DNA from: Coraliomargarita_B sp036735565
GTDB lineage: Bacteria > Verrucomicrobiota > Verrucomicrobiia > Opitutales > Coraliomargaritaceae
DNA: 25,604 bases
Reading direction: 5' to 3'
Assembly (NCBI GenBank): GCA_036735565.1
Contig: DAINOC010000032.1
Span: 1-25,604 of the forward strand
A program made the translations under genes and the position numbers. Positions 1-7,048 of this stretch are shown one piece after another; within the stretch, counting starts at the first letter, position 1, and each line of letters opens with the position of its first letter. The notes beneath the pieces were generated by a model that was not told the DNA's origin, ran no database searches, and saw only the letters and a program-made list of their open reading frames with translations.

Positions 1-1
1 T

Positions 2-61
2 ATCGCCGCGCCGGTTATGGTTCTCATCGGGCTGGCGACCGGTTTGATTCAGCAAATGTAG
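2..61 (+). CDS. C-terminal fragment of an unidentified hydrophobic protein
   Basis: The window opens inside an open frame that runs from base 2 to a TAG stop at 59-61. The 19 visible residues (IAAPVMVLIGLATGLIQQM) are strongly hydrophobic, as in the last membrane helix of a permease or other membrane protein. The fragment is too short to assign to a family. It ends 13 bases before the stop of the convergent methyltransferase gene. A chance open frame of this length is possible, so the call rests on the membrane-like composition and the tidy convergent arrangement. Confidence 0.4.
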   Translation: MAAPVMVLIGLATGLIQQM

Positions 62-74
62 GCCACTTCCTGCG

Positions 75-878
75 TCAAAGCTTCGGTTCGCGATGCCCGA
101 CAACCGTGTAGAGCTGGTGGGGCCGACCTTGGCAGAGTTGCTCGTGATAGCTGATCTCCGTGTGCGGAAAGCCCAGAATATGCAGAAAGTCGGCGACCAA
201 CTGTGGAGGAATCATCCACCAGGTCTCCAGAGGACTCAGCGCTTCCGCATTCGGCAAAAAGCGAATCAGCCGCTGATCGACGGCTTCAGTAGCGCCAGCG
301 GCTGGGAGCAAATCCGTGACGACGACCGACTCCGTCGCAAACGCACACATGCGCTGCAAGGCTAGAAAGGGATCGCGAAGATGCAGAAGGATGCAACCGA
401 AGGTGACCACATCGAAGGCTCCCATCTCTGAAGGCGGCTCGTAAACGGTGCCATAAACAACTTTTGCCTTCGAGCGGTTCGCCCGGTGTGCGAGCCAGAA
501 CCCGTTGTTGATCCGGCTCATGTGCTGCTTCCGGTTCATTATATGGACGCGGGTATCATGTCCGGCATAAGGAACAATGTCCCACTCCTGTGCACCCGAA
601 AGATCATACCCGACGACTTCCGCCCCCATCGTCTCCATGTGAAAACAAAGATGGCCGCTGGCCGTACCGGCTTCCAACACCCGCTTACCCTGCAAAGGGA
701 GGCTACCAAGGTAAACACCCTCCTTCCCCCGCAAGTCCCACTCGCCCACCACCAATCCCACTCCGGGAAGATCCATGGTGTGATAGAAATAACAGTCCGA
801 TAGCTGCACATCCGCCAAAGGTGCCGCCCATACGTTCGCCTGATTCATTTCCATGTCTGTCATTTGCGCATAATTCAC
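75..878 (-). CDS. Class I SAM-dependent methyltransferase
   Basis: This 267-residue protein has the Rossmann methyltransferase signature: glycine-rich motif I VLEAGTASGHL (residues 67-77), the acidic end of strand 2 in VVGYDLS (88-94), and a strand 4 / post-motif block FDVVTFGCILLHLRDP (155-170). The layout resembles the stand-alone methyltransferases related to the CmoB/DUF1698 group, but the substrate cannot be read from the sequence. There is no signal peptide, so it is presumably cytoplasmic. The start is uncertain. The open frame begins with GTG at 878, with ATG codons at 863, 854 and 848, and none has a convincing ribosome site. A good GGAGG (915-911) precedes an ATG at 900 that lies in a different frame. 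This may mean a frameshift near the 5' end or a short overlapping leader. The gene is preceded by about 260 bases of non-coding DNA after the rpmE2 terminator. Confidence 0.85.
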   Translation of the reverse strand: MNYAQMTDMEMNQANVWAAPLADVQLSDCYFYHTMDLPGVGLVVGEWDLRGKEGVYLGSLPLQGKRVLEAGTASGHLCFHMETMGAEVVGYDLSGAQEWDIVPYAGHDTRVHIMNRKQHMSRINNGFWLAHRANRSKAKVVYGTVYEPPSEMGAFDVVTFGCILLHLRDPFLALQRMCAFATESVVVTDLLPAAGATEAVDQRLIRFLPNAEALSPLETWWMIPPQLVADFLHILGFPHTEISYHEQLCQGRPHQLYTVVGHREPKL

Positions 879-900
879 TGGTTAAAAGTTGCTTAGTCAT

Positions 901-1142
901 GACGCGCTATCCTCCAGGTGCCAATCAATCTTTACGCAACTGAGACGTTTCTGGAGGAATGCTGAATCCCGGTTACTGGGCGTCCATTTCAGACACATAA
1001 CTTTGGCCTGTTGAAGCTTTTAGCGCCTCAACGATCCGGACGGATTGCTGCGCTCGTTCCACCGAGCGGTCAGGAATGCCGGAACGTCTTCAGAAAAAAC
1101 CGAAATCGCCAGCGCGGCGGACAACCACTTGAGATTGCTGCG
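901..1142. other. Intergenic stretch upstream of the methyltransferase, no gene seen
   Basis: Between the methyltransferase and the rpmE2 terminator no frame shows family features or gene-like composition. The stretch should carry the methyltransferase promoter, and it holds a GGAGG ribosome site at 915-911 (minus strand). A weak inverted repeat (GTTGA/TCAAC) lies near 1010-1032. I see no recognisable RNA gene. Confidence 0.5.
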
Positions 1143-1172
1143 AAAAAAAGCCCGCTCGGGTAGAGCGGGCTT
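1143..1172 (-). terminator. Intrinsic terminator of the rpmJ-rpmE2 unit
   Basis: Read on the minus strand, AAGCCCGCTC (1172-1163) pairs perfectly with GAGCGGGCTT (1157-1148) around a five-base loop. It is followed by a run of T (1149-1143). This is a textbook rho-independent terminator lying 23 bases after the L31 stop. Confidence 0.93.
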
Positions 1173-1195
1173 CAGAAATAGTCTCGCAGTTGCGG

Positions 1196-1441
1196 CTAGC
1201 GGCGGCGGCGGAATTTGGACTGAAACTTTTCGACGCGGCCTGCGGTGTCCACGAAGCGCTTTTCACCGGTGTAGGCGGGGTGCGAATCGGCGGTGATGTC
1301 GCAGATGACGACCTGGTAGTCGACGCCGTCGATGCTTTCGGTCTTGTTGCCGCGCATGGTCGAGCGGGTCAGGAACTTGTGGCCAGTGGAAACGTCGACA
1401 AAGGCTACGTTGTTCAGTTTGGGCTGGATATCAGTTTTCAC
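1196..1441 (-). CDS. rpmE2: 50S ribosomal protein L31, type B (zinc-free)
   Basis: The 81-residue product begins VKTDIQPKLNN and contains DITADSHPAYTGEKRFVDT and an Arg-rich end. It matches the type B form of bL31 (YkgM-like) in length and motif order. Type A L31 binds zinc through several cysteines; here only one cysteine is seen (in VVICDIT), so it should be zinc-independent. I chose the GTG at 1441 because it sits at the family's usual N-terminus and a GGAG lies about ten bases upstream. A longer frame to 1516 would add a basic, non-homologous extension that overlaps rpmJ. The gene follows rpmJ by 28 bases and ends before a strong terminator. L31 joins the two ribosomal subunits at the central protuberance. 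Confidence 0.93.
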   Translation of the reverse strand: MKTDIQPKLNNVAFVDVSTGHKFLTRSTMRGNKTESIDGVDYQVVICDITADSHPAYTGEKRFVDTAGRVEKFQSKFRRRR

Positions 1442-1469
1442 GATAAAAAGTCTCCGTGGGTTGCAGGCC

Positions 1470-1595
1470 TTAGCCTTGCCGTGCTTTGAAGCGCGGGTTC
1501 GTCTTGCAGATAACATAGACCCGCCCCTTGCGGCGGACTACCTGGCAGTCCGGATGGCGTGTCTTTAGAGTTTTGAGTGAGGATACTACTTTCAT
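1470..1595 (-). CDS. rpmJ: 50S ribosomal protein L36, type B (zinc-free)
   Basis: The 41-residue product MKVVSSLKTLKTRHPDCQVV... with RKGRVYVICKTNPRFKARQG at its end is clearly bL36. The MKV-SLKT-K-RHPDCQ pattern is that of the YkgO-like form, which lacks the complete CxxC...C...H zinc set of type A. Only two cysteines, far apart, are present. I start at the ATG at 1595, because a longer frame to 1673 adds residues foreign to the family. There is no obvious Shine-Dalgarno sequence. It is the first gene of a two-gene unit with rpmE2. In gamma-proteobacteria this pair is repressed by Zur, but I see no Zur-like palindrome upstream, so here it may be the constitutive copy. Confidence 0.93.
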   Translation of the reverse strand: MKVVSSLKTLKTRHPDCQVVRRKGRVYVICKTNPRFKARQG

Positions 1596-1715
1596 GGCTT
1601 GGAAATTGGAGAGTTGGAGAAAAAAGGTCGCCGTCCGCCGGGTGTCAATGGCAAAGAAACAAATAATTATCACCGCACCCCGGACTGGGAAACCGGGCTC
1701 CTGCCGTCCCCGTTT

Positions 1716-2786
1716 CTAAGTCACGCGCTCCACGAACCCTGCTTTGCGGTAGACTTTGGCCAGCACCTTGTAGGCGCGCTTCTGGGCCGCCGCCGCACCG
1801 GATCGGAGCACCTCCTCCAGATAGGCCCTGTCCCCGATCAAGGCCTTATAGCGGGCCTGGACGGGCTCAAGCACGGCAATGACCGCGTCGGCCACTTCCT
1901 TCTTGAGCACGCCATAGCCCTGGCCCGCGAGATCCGCTTCGATCGCCGGGATCTCGCGGCCGGACATGGCGGCATAAATCTGCAACAGGTTCGATACGCC
2001 GGGCTTGTCCTCGGCTGCCCGGATCTCGCTGCCGGAGTCGCTCACCGCGCTCATGATCTTCTTCCGCAGCACATCCGGCTCATCGAGGATGAAAAGCGTC
2101 GCGCTATGATTATCGTCACTCTTGGACATCTTCTTTGACGGCTCCTGCAGCGACATGATGCGGGCACCCGCCTGGGGAATAAAGGGCTCGGGGATGGTGA
2201 AGGTCTCGGAATAGGTATGATTGAAGCGCTGGGCCAGATCCCGGCACAGCTCGAGGTGTTGACGCTGATCATTGCCCACAGGCACCGCATCGGCATTGTA
2301 GAGCAGGATATCCGCCGCCATAAGCACCGGATACATCAGCAGCCCGGCATTGACCGAGGCCTGGGCGCGCGCGCTCTCGTGGGAAAATTTGACTTCGTTC
2401 CCGTCGGCCGAATCGCCCACCTTGAAGCCGAGCCGCGCGGCCTTTTCCTTGAATTGCGTCATGCGCTGCAATTCTCCGATCGGGGTGAGACAACTGAGCA
2501 ACCAGGCCAACTCCGTGTGGCCGGTCACATGCGACTGAATAAAAATGTTGGACCGCTCAGGATCGAGGCCGCAGGCGATGTATTGAGCCACGCAACTGAG
2601 CGTATTGCGGCGCAGATCCGCCGGAGCGTATTTCACGGTAATGGCATGCAAATCAACGATACCAAAATAGCACTCATAGTCATCCAGCATCGTCGCCCAG
2701 TTCTTGATCGCACCGAGGTAGTTGCCGACGGTCAGCTGACCGGATGGCTGCGCGCAGGTAAGGATTACTGGTTTCGTCTCACTCAT
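1716..2786 (-). CDS. trpS: Tryptophan--tRNA ligase
   Basis: This is the class Ic aminoacyl-tRNA synthetase that charges tRNA-Trp in the cytoplasm. The ATP-binding HIGH-equivalent region is CAQPSGQLTVGNYLGA (residues 11-26). The KMSKS loop is complete at 219-223. Family blocks GELQRMTQFKEKAARL, YPVLMAADILLYNADAVPVG and DQRQHLELCRDLAQRFN are intact. At 356 residues it is longer than the usual 330-340, mainly because about 20 residues (around 120-143) are inserted between MTQFKEKAA and NAGLLMYPVLMAADI, where E. coli and Bacillus enzymes have only a few. The ATG at 2786 sits at the expected N-terminus. The gene diverges from the phosphatase gene, and their promoters must share the 88-base gap. 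Confidence 0.97.
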   Translation of the reverse strand: MSETKPVILTCAQPSGQLTVGNYLGAIKNWATMLDDYECYFGIVDLHAITVKYAPADLRRNTLSCVAQYIACGLDPERSNIFIQSHVTGHTELAWLLSCLTPIGELQRMTQFKEKAARLGFKVGDSADGNEVKFSHESARAQASVNAGLLMYPVLMAADILLYNADAVPVGNDQRQHLELCRDLAQRFNHTYSETFTIPEPFIPQAGARIMSLQEPSKKMSKSDDNHSATLFILDEPDVLRKKIMSAVSDSGSEIRAAEDKPGVSNLLQIYAAMSGREIPAIEADLAGQGYGVLKKEVADAVIAVLEPVQARYKALIGDRAYLEEVLRSGAAAAQKRAYKVLAKVYRKAGFVERVT

Positions 2787-2874
2787 GACGGCCCGATTGA
2801 CGGAGTGCGTTACAAGCTTGTCAACTTCTTGTTCTGGTATTGGCCCGGGCCCTGCTCTCGCTCAACTTCTCCTC

Positions 2875-3897
2875 ATGCGTAAACTATCTGCACTCTTACT
2901 GCTCGGTCTCTTCTCCATCGGTCACGCCAAATTTCCGGAAAATTTCGAAGCGCGTCTCGATCTCATCGCCTTCGGTTCCTGCAACCGCGATGAACTACCC
3001 CAGCCGGTCTGGCCCGCTGTCGAGGCGCTTGCACCCGACCTATGGATCTGGGGTGGTGACAATATCTACGCCGACTGGTATCAGCCGCCGGGAGCCAAGC
3101 GGGTCCGCTACACCGTGGACCGGGAGTGGATCACCACCCGCTACGCCGCCCAATTCAACCGCCCGGACTATGCGGCCTTCCGCAAAAATACACCAATCCT
3201 GGGCATCTGGGATGATCATGATTACGGCAAAAACAATGCCGTCGGCGACTATCCGCTCAAGGCCGTCAGCCGCGATCTGGCCCTGACCTTCCTTGAAGTG
3301 CCGCTCAGCGAGCCACAGTGGACGCGGGAAGGACTCTATGCCAGCTACGACTTCGGCTCGCTGGGCCAGCGCACCCGGATTATTCTAACCGATAACCGCT
3401 ATTTCGCGACTTCGCCAAAAGCCGGGGATCCGACCATGCTCGGCACCGTTCAAAAGGATTGGCTCGCCACACAACTGAGGGAGAGCGATGCCGACCTGCA
3501 CATTATCGTAAGCGGCTCACAATTCCTCTCAAACGAGCATCGCTGGGACTCTTGGGGGAAGTATCCTGAAGAACGCGCCTGGCTTCTTGATTTGATCAAA
3601 GAGACCGGCCGCCGTGTGCTCTTCATCAGCGGCGACCGCCACATCCACGAGATTTCCGTGCTGGACGACGAAACGCTACCCTATCCGATCGCGGACATCA
3701 CCTCAAGCGGTCTCACCCACACCTGGGAAACCTTTCCCGGCGAGGAAAATCCCTACCGCCACGGTGACGTCTTCACCGGGCTGGGATTCGGCCTCGTCCG
3801 TATCGATTGGTCAGGACCAGCGCCAACGGCGGAGCTGGAAATCCGCGACCCGGCGAACAACGTCCAAAGTGCCTACAAAGTGCGCTTCGCCCGCTGA
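2875..3897 (+). CDS. PhoD-like metallophosphatase, exported
   Basis: The 340-residue protein starts with a clear Sec signal peptide (MRKLSALLLLGLFSIGHA, cleaved before KFPENF). It then has the PhoD-like metallophosphatase core: FGSCN (33-37), GGDNIYADW (60-68), GIWDDHDYGKN (110-120), LTDNRYF (171-177) and the metal-binding SGDRHIHE (252-259). These are the expected Asp, Cys and His ligands of the binuclear centre. The enzyme probably hydrolyses phosphate esters in the periplasm; substrate and activity are inferred from the family only. I chose the ATG at 2875 because it begins the signal peptide. An upstream in-frame ATG at 2785 would add 30 unlikely residues and overlap the start of trpS. 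The gene is monocistronic, and its stop lies 37 bases from the convergent yqgE stop. No Pho box was recognised. Confidence 0.9.
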   Translation: MRKLSALLLLGLFSIGHAKFPENFEARLDLIAFGSCNRDELPQPVWPAVEALAPDLWIWGGDNIYADWYQPPGAKRVRYTVDREWITTRYAAQFNRPDYAAFRKNTPILGIWDDHDYGKNNAVGDYPLKAVSRDLALTFLEVPLSEPQWTREGLYASYDFGSLGQRTRIILTDNRYFATSPKAGDPTMLGTVQKDWLATQLRESDADLHIIVSGSQFLSNEHRWDSWGKYPEERAWLLDLIKETGRRVLFISGDRHIHEISVLDDETLPYPIADITSSGLTHTWETFPGEENPYRHGDVFTGLGFGLVRIDWSGPAPTAELEIRDPANNVQSAYKVRFAR

Positions 3898-3934
3898 GTT
3901 GACAAGCGCACCGGAACACCCCTTCGCCGAGCCA

Positions 3935-4501
3935 TCAATTCACCGAAGGGTCCGCCGGACCACCCTCCAAGAGGCCCAATTCGGGACGCTCATCCAGCAA
4001 TAGCCGCCGCCAGGCAAAATCGAGGTCGGAACCAAACAAATGGTCGAGCCGGCGTGAAACCAGCCAGGAACCCTCCGTCAGTTCCGTTTCGAGTTGCCCC
4101 GCACTCCAACCGGCGTGACCCATAAAGCCACAGACGGCGAACTCCGTATCCTCCTGACGGATACGCCGCGCCTTTTCCGCGTCAATCCCGAAAAAGAAGC
4201 GGAAGTTGCCCGCCTCCGGCGACCATTTCCATGCCGCCAAAATCAGTTTTTTCGATGCCACCGGCCCGCCCCAGAACAGGGGGACATCGCGGAGTGAGCC
4301 ACTCTCGAACGCCGTATCGGCCTGCCCCAGAGGCGCAGCCAATCGCCGATTGGCTACGACTCCAACCGTGCCGCCGACCTCCGAATGCGCAGTCAGAAAA
4401 ACCACGCTTCGTCGAAAATTGGGATCCCGCAAAGAGGGGTGAGCAACCAGAAGGGCTCCCGCATCCAGACTTGTTTCCAACGCTTCCAACCTTCGCCGCA
4501 T
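3935..4501 (-). CDS. yqgE: YqgE/AlgH family protein (UPF0301)
   Basis: At 188 residues from the ATG at 4501 the product has the usual family length. Its landmarks are DAGALLVAHPSLRDPNFRRS near the N-terminus, TVGVVANRRL, PLFWGGPV, FFFGI and GHAGWSAGQLETELTEGSW. The family has a compact alpha/beta fold and no settled biochemical function; AlgH was named from alginate regulation in Pseudomonas. The start at 4501 is preceded by a G-rich stretch (GAGGGGG) about ten bases away. A longer frame up to 4561 would overlap the deaminase gene and adds non-homologous residues. It is the last gene of the minus-strand block, 16 bases after the deaminase stop, so it is probably co-transcribed. Confidence 0.93.
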   Translation of the reverse strand: MRRRLEALETSLDAGALLVAHPSLRDPNFRRSVVFLTAHSEVGGTVGVVANRRLAAPLGQADTAFESGSLRDVPLFWGGPVASKKLILAAWKWSPEAGNFRFFFGIDAEKARRIRQEDTEFAVCGFMGHAGWSAGQLETELTEGSWLVSRRLDHLFGSDLDFAWRRLLLDERPELGLLEGGPADPSVN

Positions 4502-4517
4502 CACAGACAATTCCCCC

Positions 4518-5003
4518 TCAAAGTTGCTCCAAGGCAATACCACTTTCCCCCAGCAGGGCACTCACCATCTCATCGTTTCGATAGTCGTGGTGATATTTGA
4601 TCGCGCGGATCCCGGCCGCTGCGAGGATCTTCGCACAGTTGATACACGGAAAATGCGTTATGTAGGCAGTGGCCCCCTCGAGCGAGACTCCCCGCCGGGC
4701 GGCATCGCTGATCGCATTTTGCTCGGCATGCACGGTCGCCTGCTCGTGCCCGTCACGAAGGCGGGAGGTATGGGGCGCGCCCGGCAAAAACCCATTATAG
4801 CCCGCTGCAACGATGCGATTTTTATGGGTCCCCCCCGAGACCACCACGCAGCCGACATGGAGGCGCTCGCAGCTGGAACGGGTCGCCATCAATAAAGCGG
4901 TCGCCATGAAATAGGTATCCCAGCTCGGACGCGTCGCCAATGAGCAAGTCAATTGCTCCAGTTGGGCCAGTAATCCCATCCCCGATTCTTCCGATTGATT
5001 CAT
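4518..5003 (-). CDS. dCMP / cytidine deaminase family protein
   Basis: This 161-residue protein carries the zinc-dependent deaminase signatures HAEQNAI (H92, catalytic E94) and PCINCAK (C120, C123). It also has VGCVVV and GYNGFLPGAPHT, which are typical of deoxycytidylate deaminases related to ComEB. Those enzymes convert dCMP to dUMP to supply thymidylate synthesis. The ATG at 5003 gives the longest sensible protein. The ATG at 4979 (153 residues) is an equally good choice because GGAAG lies about eight bases before it. The deaminase fold itself starts at RPSWDTYFMA, downstream of both. The gene lies 71 bases after the TonB-like gene and 16 before yqgE, so it may share their transcript without sharing their function. 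It lacks the N-terminal extensions of eukaryotic-type enzymes. Confidence 0.9.
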   Translation of the reverse strand: MNQSEESGMGLLAQLEQLTCSLATRPSWDTYFMATALLMATRSSCERLHVGCVVVSGGTHKNRIVAAGYNGFLPGAPHTSRLRDGHEQATVHAEQNAISDAARRGVSLEGATAYITHFPCINCAKILAAAGIRAIKYHHDYRNDEMVSALLGESGIALEQL

Positions 5004-5074
5004 TACACGTGAGAGTGGACGGATTCCACCGCCCGGCAACAGAGAATCAACCGTTCAACCGTATTCCAGGACAC

Positions 5075-5851
5075 TCAAAAGAAAAACGTCACCTCCAGCC
5101 GCCCCCCGGGTAGAGAAGCAAGACGCTCGGGAGCCACCAACCACTGCTGAGCCCAGAGATCGAGTGCCTCCCGCCCGGAGGACTCCAGCAGGATCGGAAG
5201 CGAGAGCAGACGACCATCAGAAGAAAGGTGAAGGGTAAAGGATACCGGGCGGCTCAACCCGGCCGTCTCCGGAAATCCGCTCAGAGGGGAAAGAATAGCC
5301 CCCCCCTTGGCTACCCCGGGATCGGTCGTCATTACCTGAACGCGCACAAACGATGCATGGTCGAGCGGTTCCACCGGTTTCTGAGCTGTCTGCCCAAAAG
5401 TCCGGAAGGGACTCAAAAACCGCAGATCCAGGAAGTCCGACGGCCCTTCCACCAATTCCCCCCGCAGCCCGAAAGTCCCGCTCGGCCACAACTCCTGCTC
5501 AAGCGATATCGTCGGAAGATAGTCCTCAAAGTTTCCGGCAGCCGGCACCTCAAGCGTGCGGTAATCGCGCGCGGCCGCATTCCAGGGAGTGGGGATGAAG
5601 AGAGGAGCCGAATCAAATAGCTGCGCCCGTTCGTTTGCCAGGGAATCCGCCTCCATCGCCGCCCCGTCCAGAAAAACCACAAAGGGCGCAGAGGGCTCGA
5701 TCCCCGTAAAACGCCCAAGCTGCACACGGAAAACCAAAAAACCCGCCACATGCGTGAGGATCCCGAGCAGCAATGCCCAACACAGCATCGGCGAAAACCG
5801 GAATACAGGCCACTTCGATAAAATGCCAAGCTTCTCCGCCACCATCGTCAC
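5075..5851 (-). CDS. TonB-like membrane-anchored protein next to ExbBD
   Basis: The 258-residue protein has a short cytoplasmic start, one membrane helix (about residues 20-42, SPMLCWALLLGILTHVAGFL) and a long periplasmic part. I recognise no firm family signature. However, the last 50 residues follow the TonB C-terminal plan: SFTLHLSSDGRLLSLPIL, then a helix with EALDLWAQQWLVAP, then GRLEVTFFF. Topology, size and position after exbB and exbD support a TonB/TolA-like energy transducer. It lacks the Pro/Glu/Lys-rich spacer of classical TonB. The GTG at 5851 overlaps the exbD stop as GTGA, which implies translational coupling; an ATG three codons in (5845) is an alternative start. The assignment as a TonB analogue is inference. 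Confidence 0.75.
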   Translation of the reverse strand: MTMVAEKLGILSKWPVFRFSPMLCWALLLGILTHVAGFLVFRVQLGRFTGIEPSAPFVVFLDGAAMEADSLANERAQLFDSAPLFIPTPWNAAARDYRTLEVPAAGNFEDYLPTISLEQELWPSGTFGLRGELVEGPSDFLDLRFLSPFRTFGQTAQKPVEPLDHASFVRVQVMTTDPGVAKGGAILSPLSGFPETAGLSRPVSFTLHLSSDGRLLSLPILLESSGREALDLWAQQWLVAPERLASLPGGRLEVTFFF

Positions 5852-6396
5852 TGCGTTGTAAATAGAGATCCCGCCGCCGGGATCGCTCCCGCAGCCGGTA
5901 TACCCGGAAAAATCGCCGCTCCGGTTTCCGGCTTCCGTCCGGAAATCTGCACCTGCCGGAATCCGGCCGTCTGCGCTGCCTGACAGAGCTCGAGGAACTG
6001 CTGGATGTCCAGATTACCCTCCATCTTCATTAAAAGAGCGACCTCTTCCCGGGGCGAGTTCTTGATATAGCGCTCCAATGCCGAACGGATGGATGCGGCG
6101 TCATAGACACGACCATTAAAGAAAAACATCCCGCTGTGACTGATCGTCATCACCGCGACCGCCTCATAATCCTGCGTCACCTGCATGAGGGTCTCCGGAA
6201 GATCCACGCGCACCCCAGGCGTCATCACAAACCGGGTAAACAGCAGTCCGATGAAAAGAGCCGTTACCATCAAGTCCAGAACCGGAACCAGATCAAGTCC
6301 GCTGGGCGGGCGCTGCATCCGTGCCGCAAATCCAAAAGGCTTCGAAAACGATGGAGTCCCCGAATGGGCCGATTCAACTTCCTGGGTCGCTTCCAT
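5848..6396 (-). CDS. exbD: ExbD/TolR-family biopolymer transport protein
   Basis: The 182-residue protein has a cytoplasmic N-terminal stretch and one transmembrane helix with the key acidic residue: LDLVPVLDLMVTALFIGLLF (residues 34-53). The Asp in VLD (D41) matches the proton-carrying Asp of ExbD and TolR. The periplasmic domain has the usual small alpha/beta fold (YEAVAVMTISHSGMFFFNGR, VALLMKMEGNLDIQQFLELC). A Gly/Ala/Pro-rich tail extends beyond the normal end. With ExbB it forms a proton-driven inner-membrane motor. It starts 6 bases after the exbB stop and overlaps the TonB-like gene by four bases, so the three are one operon. Confidence 0.92.
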   Translation of the reverse strand: MEATQEVESAHSGTPSFSKPFGFAARMQRPPSGLDLVPVLDLMVTALFIGLLFTRFVMTPGVRVDLPETLMQVTQDYEAVAVMTISHSGMFFFNGRVYDAASIRSALERYIKNSPREEVALLMKMEGNLDIQQFLELCQAAQTAGFRQVQISGRKPETGAAIFPGIPAAGAIPAAGSLFTTQ

Positions 6397-6402
6397 GATC
6401 GG

Positions 6403-7038
6403 CTAGTCTTTATCCGCCTCAATCGTCGGCTTGGTCGTCAAAAACTGGAAGATCTCATGGCCGACGAATTCGAAATCATGCACAATCGCACGGACCCGGC
6501 CATAGAGAAACTGATGCGCCAAAACCGCCATCACCGCAATGGCCAGCCCTGCCGCAGAGGTGATCAGAGAGCGGGCCAGCAATTGACTAAAGAGCTGGCT
6601 GTCTGCGTTGGCTCCCTCGAGGTAGAATAGCGCCTGCAGAACGGAGATCAAAGTGCCCAAAAACCCCAGCAGGGGCGCGATGCGGGCCAACACCGCGATG
6701 CTTCCGATGCGACGCTCCAGAATCGGTATCTCAACGATCGCCGCCGACTCGATTGCATGGCGGATCTCGCTGCGCGACGCCCCGTAATTCAGGAGCGCCG
6801 CCTTGACAATACGGGGAAGCGGTCCCGGCGTATCTTCGCAAAGAGTGAGTGCTTCCATCAGGCGCTGCTTGGCGATGAGGTTTTTTATCCCCGCCAAAAA
6901 GTCCCGGGTCTCAATATGCCCCTTGTGGAGAAACAAGGTGCGCTCGATAAAGAGGACGAAACCGATCACACTGATCACGAGGAGCGGATACATCACCGGC
7001 CCACCCTGTAGAATGAAACTGCTTTCCAGATAATTCAT
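6403..7038 (-). CDS. exbB: ExbB/TolQ/MotA-family proton channel protein
   Basis: This 211-residue inner-membrane protein has the three-helix layout of ExbB/TolQ: helix 1 at about 16-35, a long cytoplasmic loop, helix 2 at about 112-138 and helix 3 at about 155-177. The conserved signature APLLGFLGTLISVLQALF (121-138) and the small-residue-rich third helix (SLITSAAGLAIAVMAVL) are both present. It should form the pentameric channel around the ExbD dimer and convert proton flow into mechanical work. It begins 10 bases after the exported TPR gene and ends 6 bases before exbD, which argues that the TPR protein belongs to the same machine. Confidence 0.94.
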   Translation of the reverse strand: MNYLESSFILQGGPVMYPLLVISVIGFVLFIERTLFLHKGHIETRDFLAGIKNLIAKQRLMEALTLCEDTPGPLPRIVKAALLNYGASRSEIRHAIESAAIVEIPILERRIGSIAVLARIAPLLGFLGTLISVLQALFYLEGANADSQLFSQLLARSLITSAAGLAIAVMAVLAHQFLYGRVRAIVHDFEFVGHEIFQFLTTKPTIEADKD

Positions 7039-7048
7039 GAAGTTCTTC

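Noticed and set aside
1596..1715. Possible Zur-binding site upstream of rpmJ
   Set aside because: The AAATAATTAT stretch is AT-rich but I see no paired half-sites of the Zur type, so regulation by zinc cannot be claimed.
1660..1715. Possible terminator after trpS
   Set aside because: On the minus strand CCCGG and CCGGG can pair around a nine-base loop, but the stem is short and the following bases are not a clean T-run.
3920..3950. Inverted repeat CCCTTCG...CGAAGGG between the convergent phosphatase and yqgE genes
   Set aside because: The stem is seven pairs with a 17-base loop and no T-run on either strand, and it extends into yqgE coding sequence. It could slow polymerase but does not meet the standard for an intrinsic terminator.
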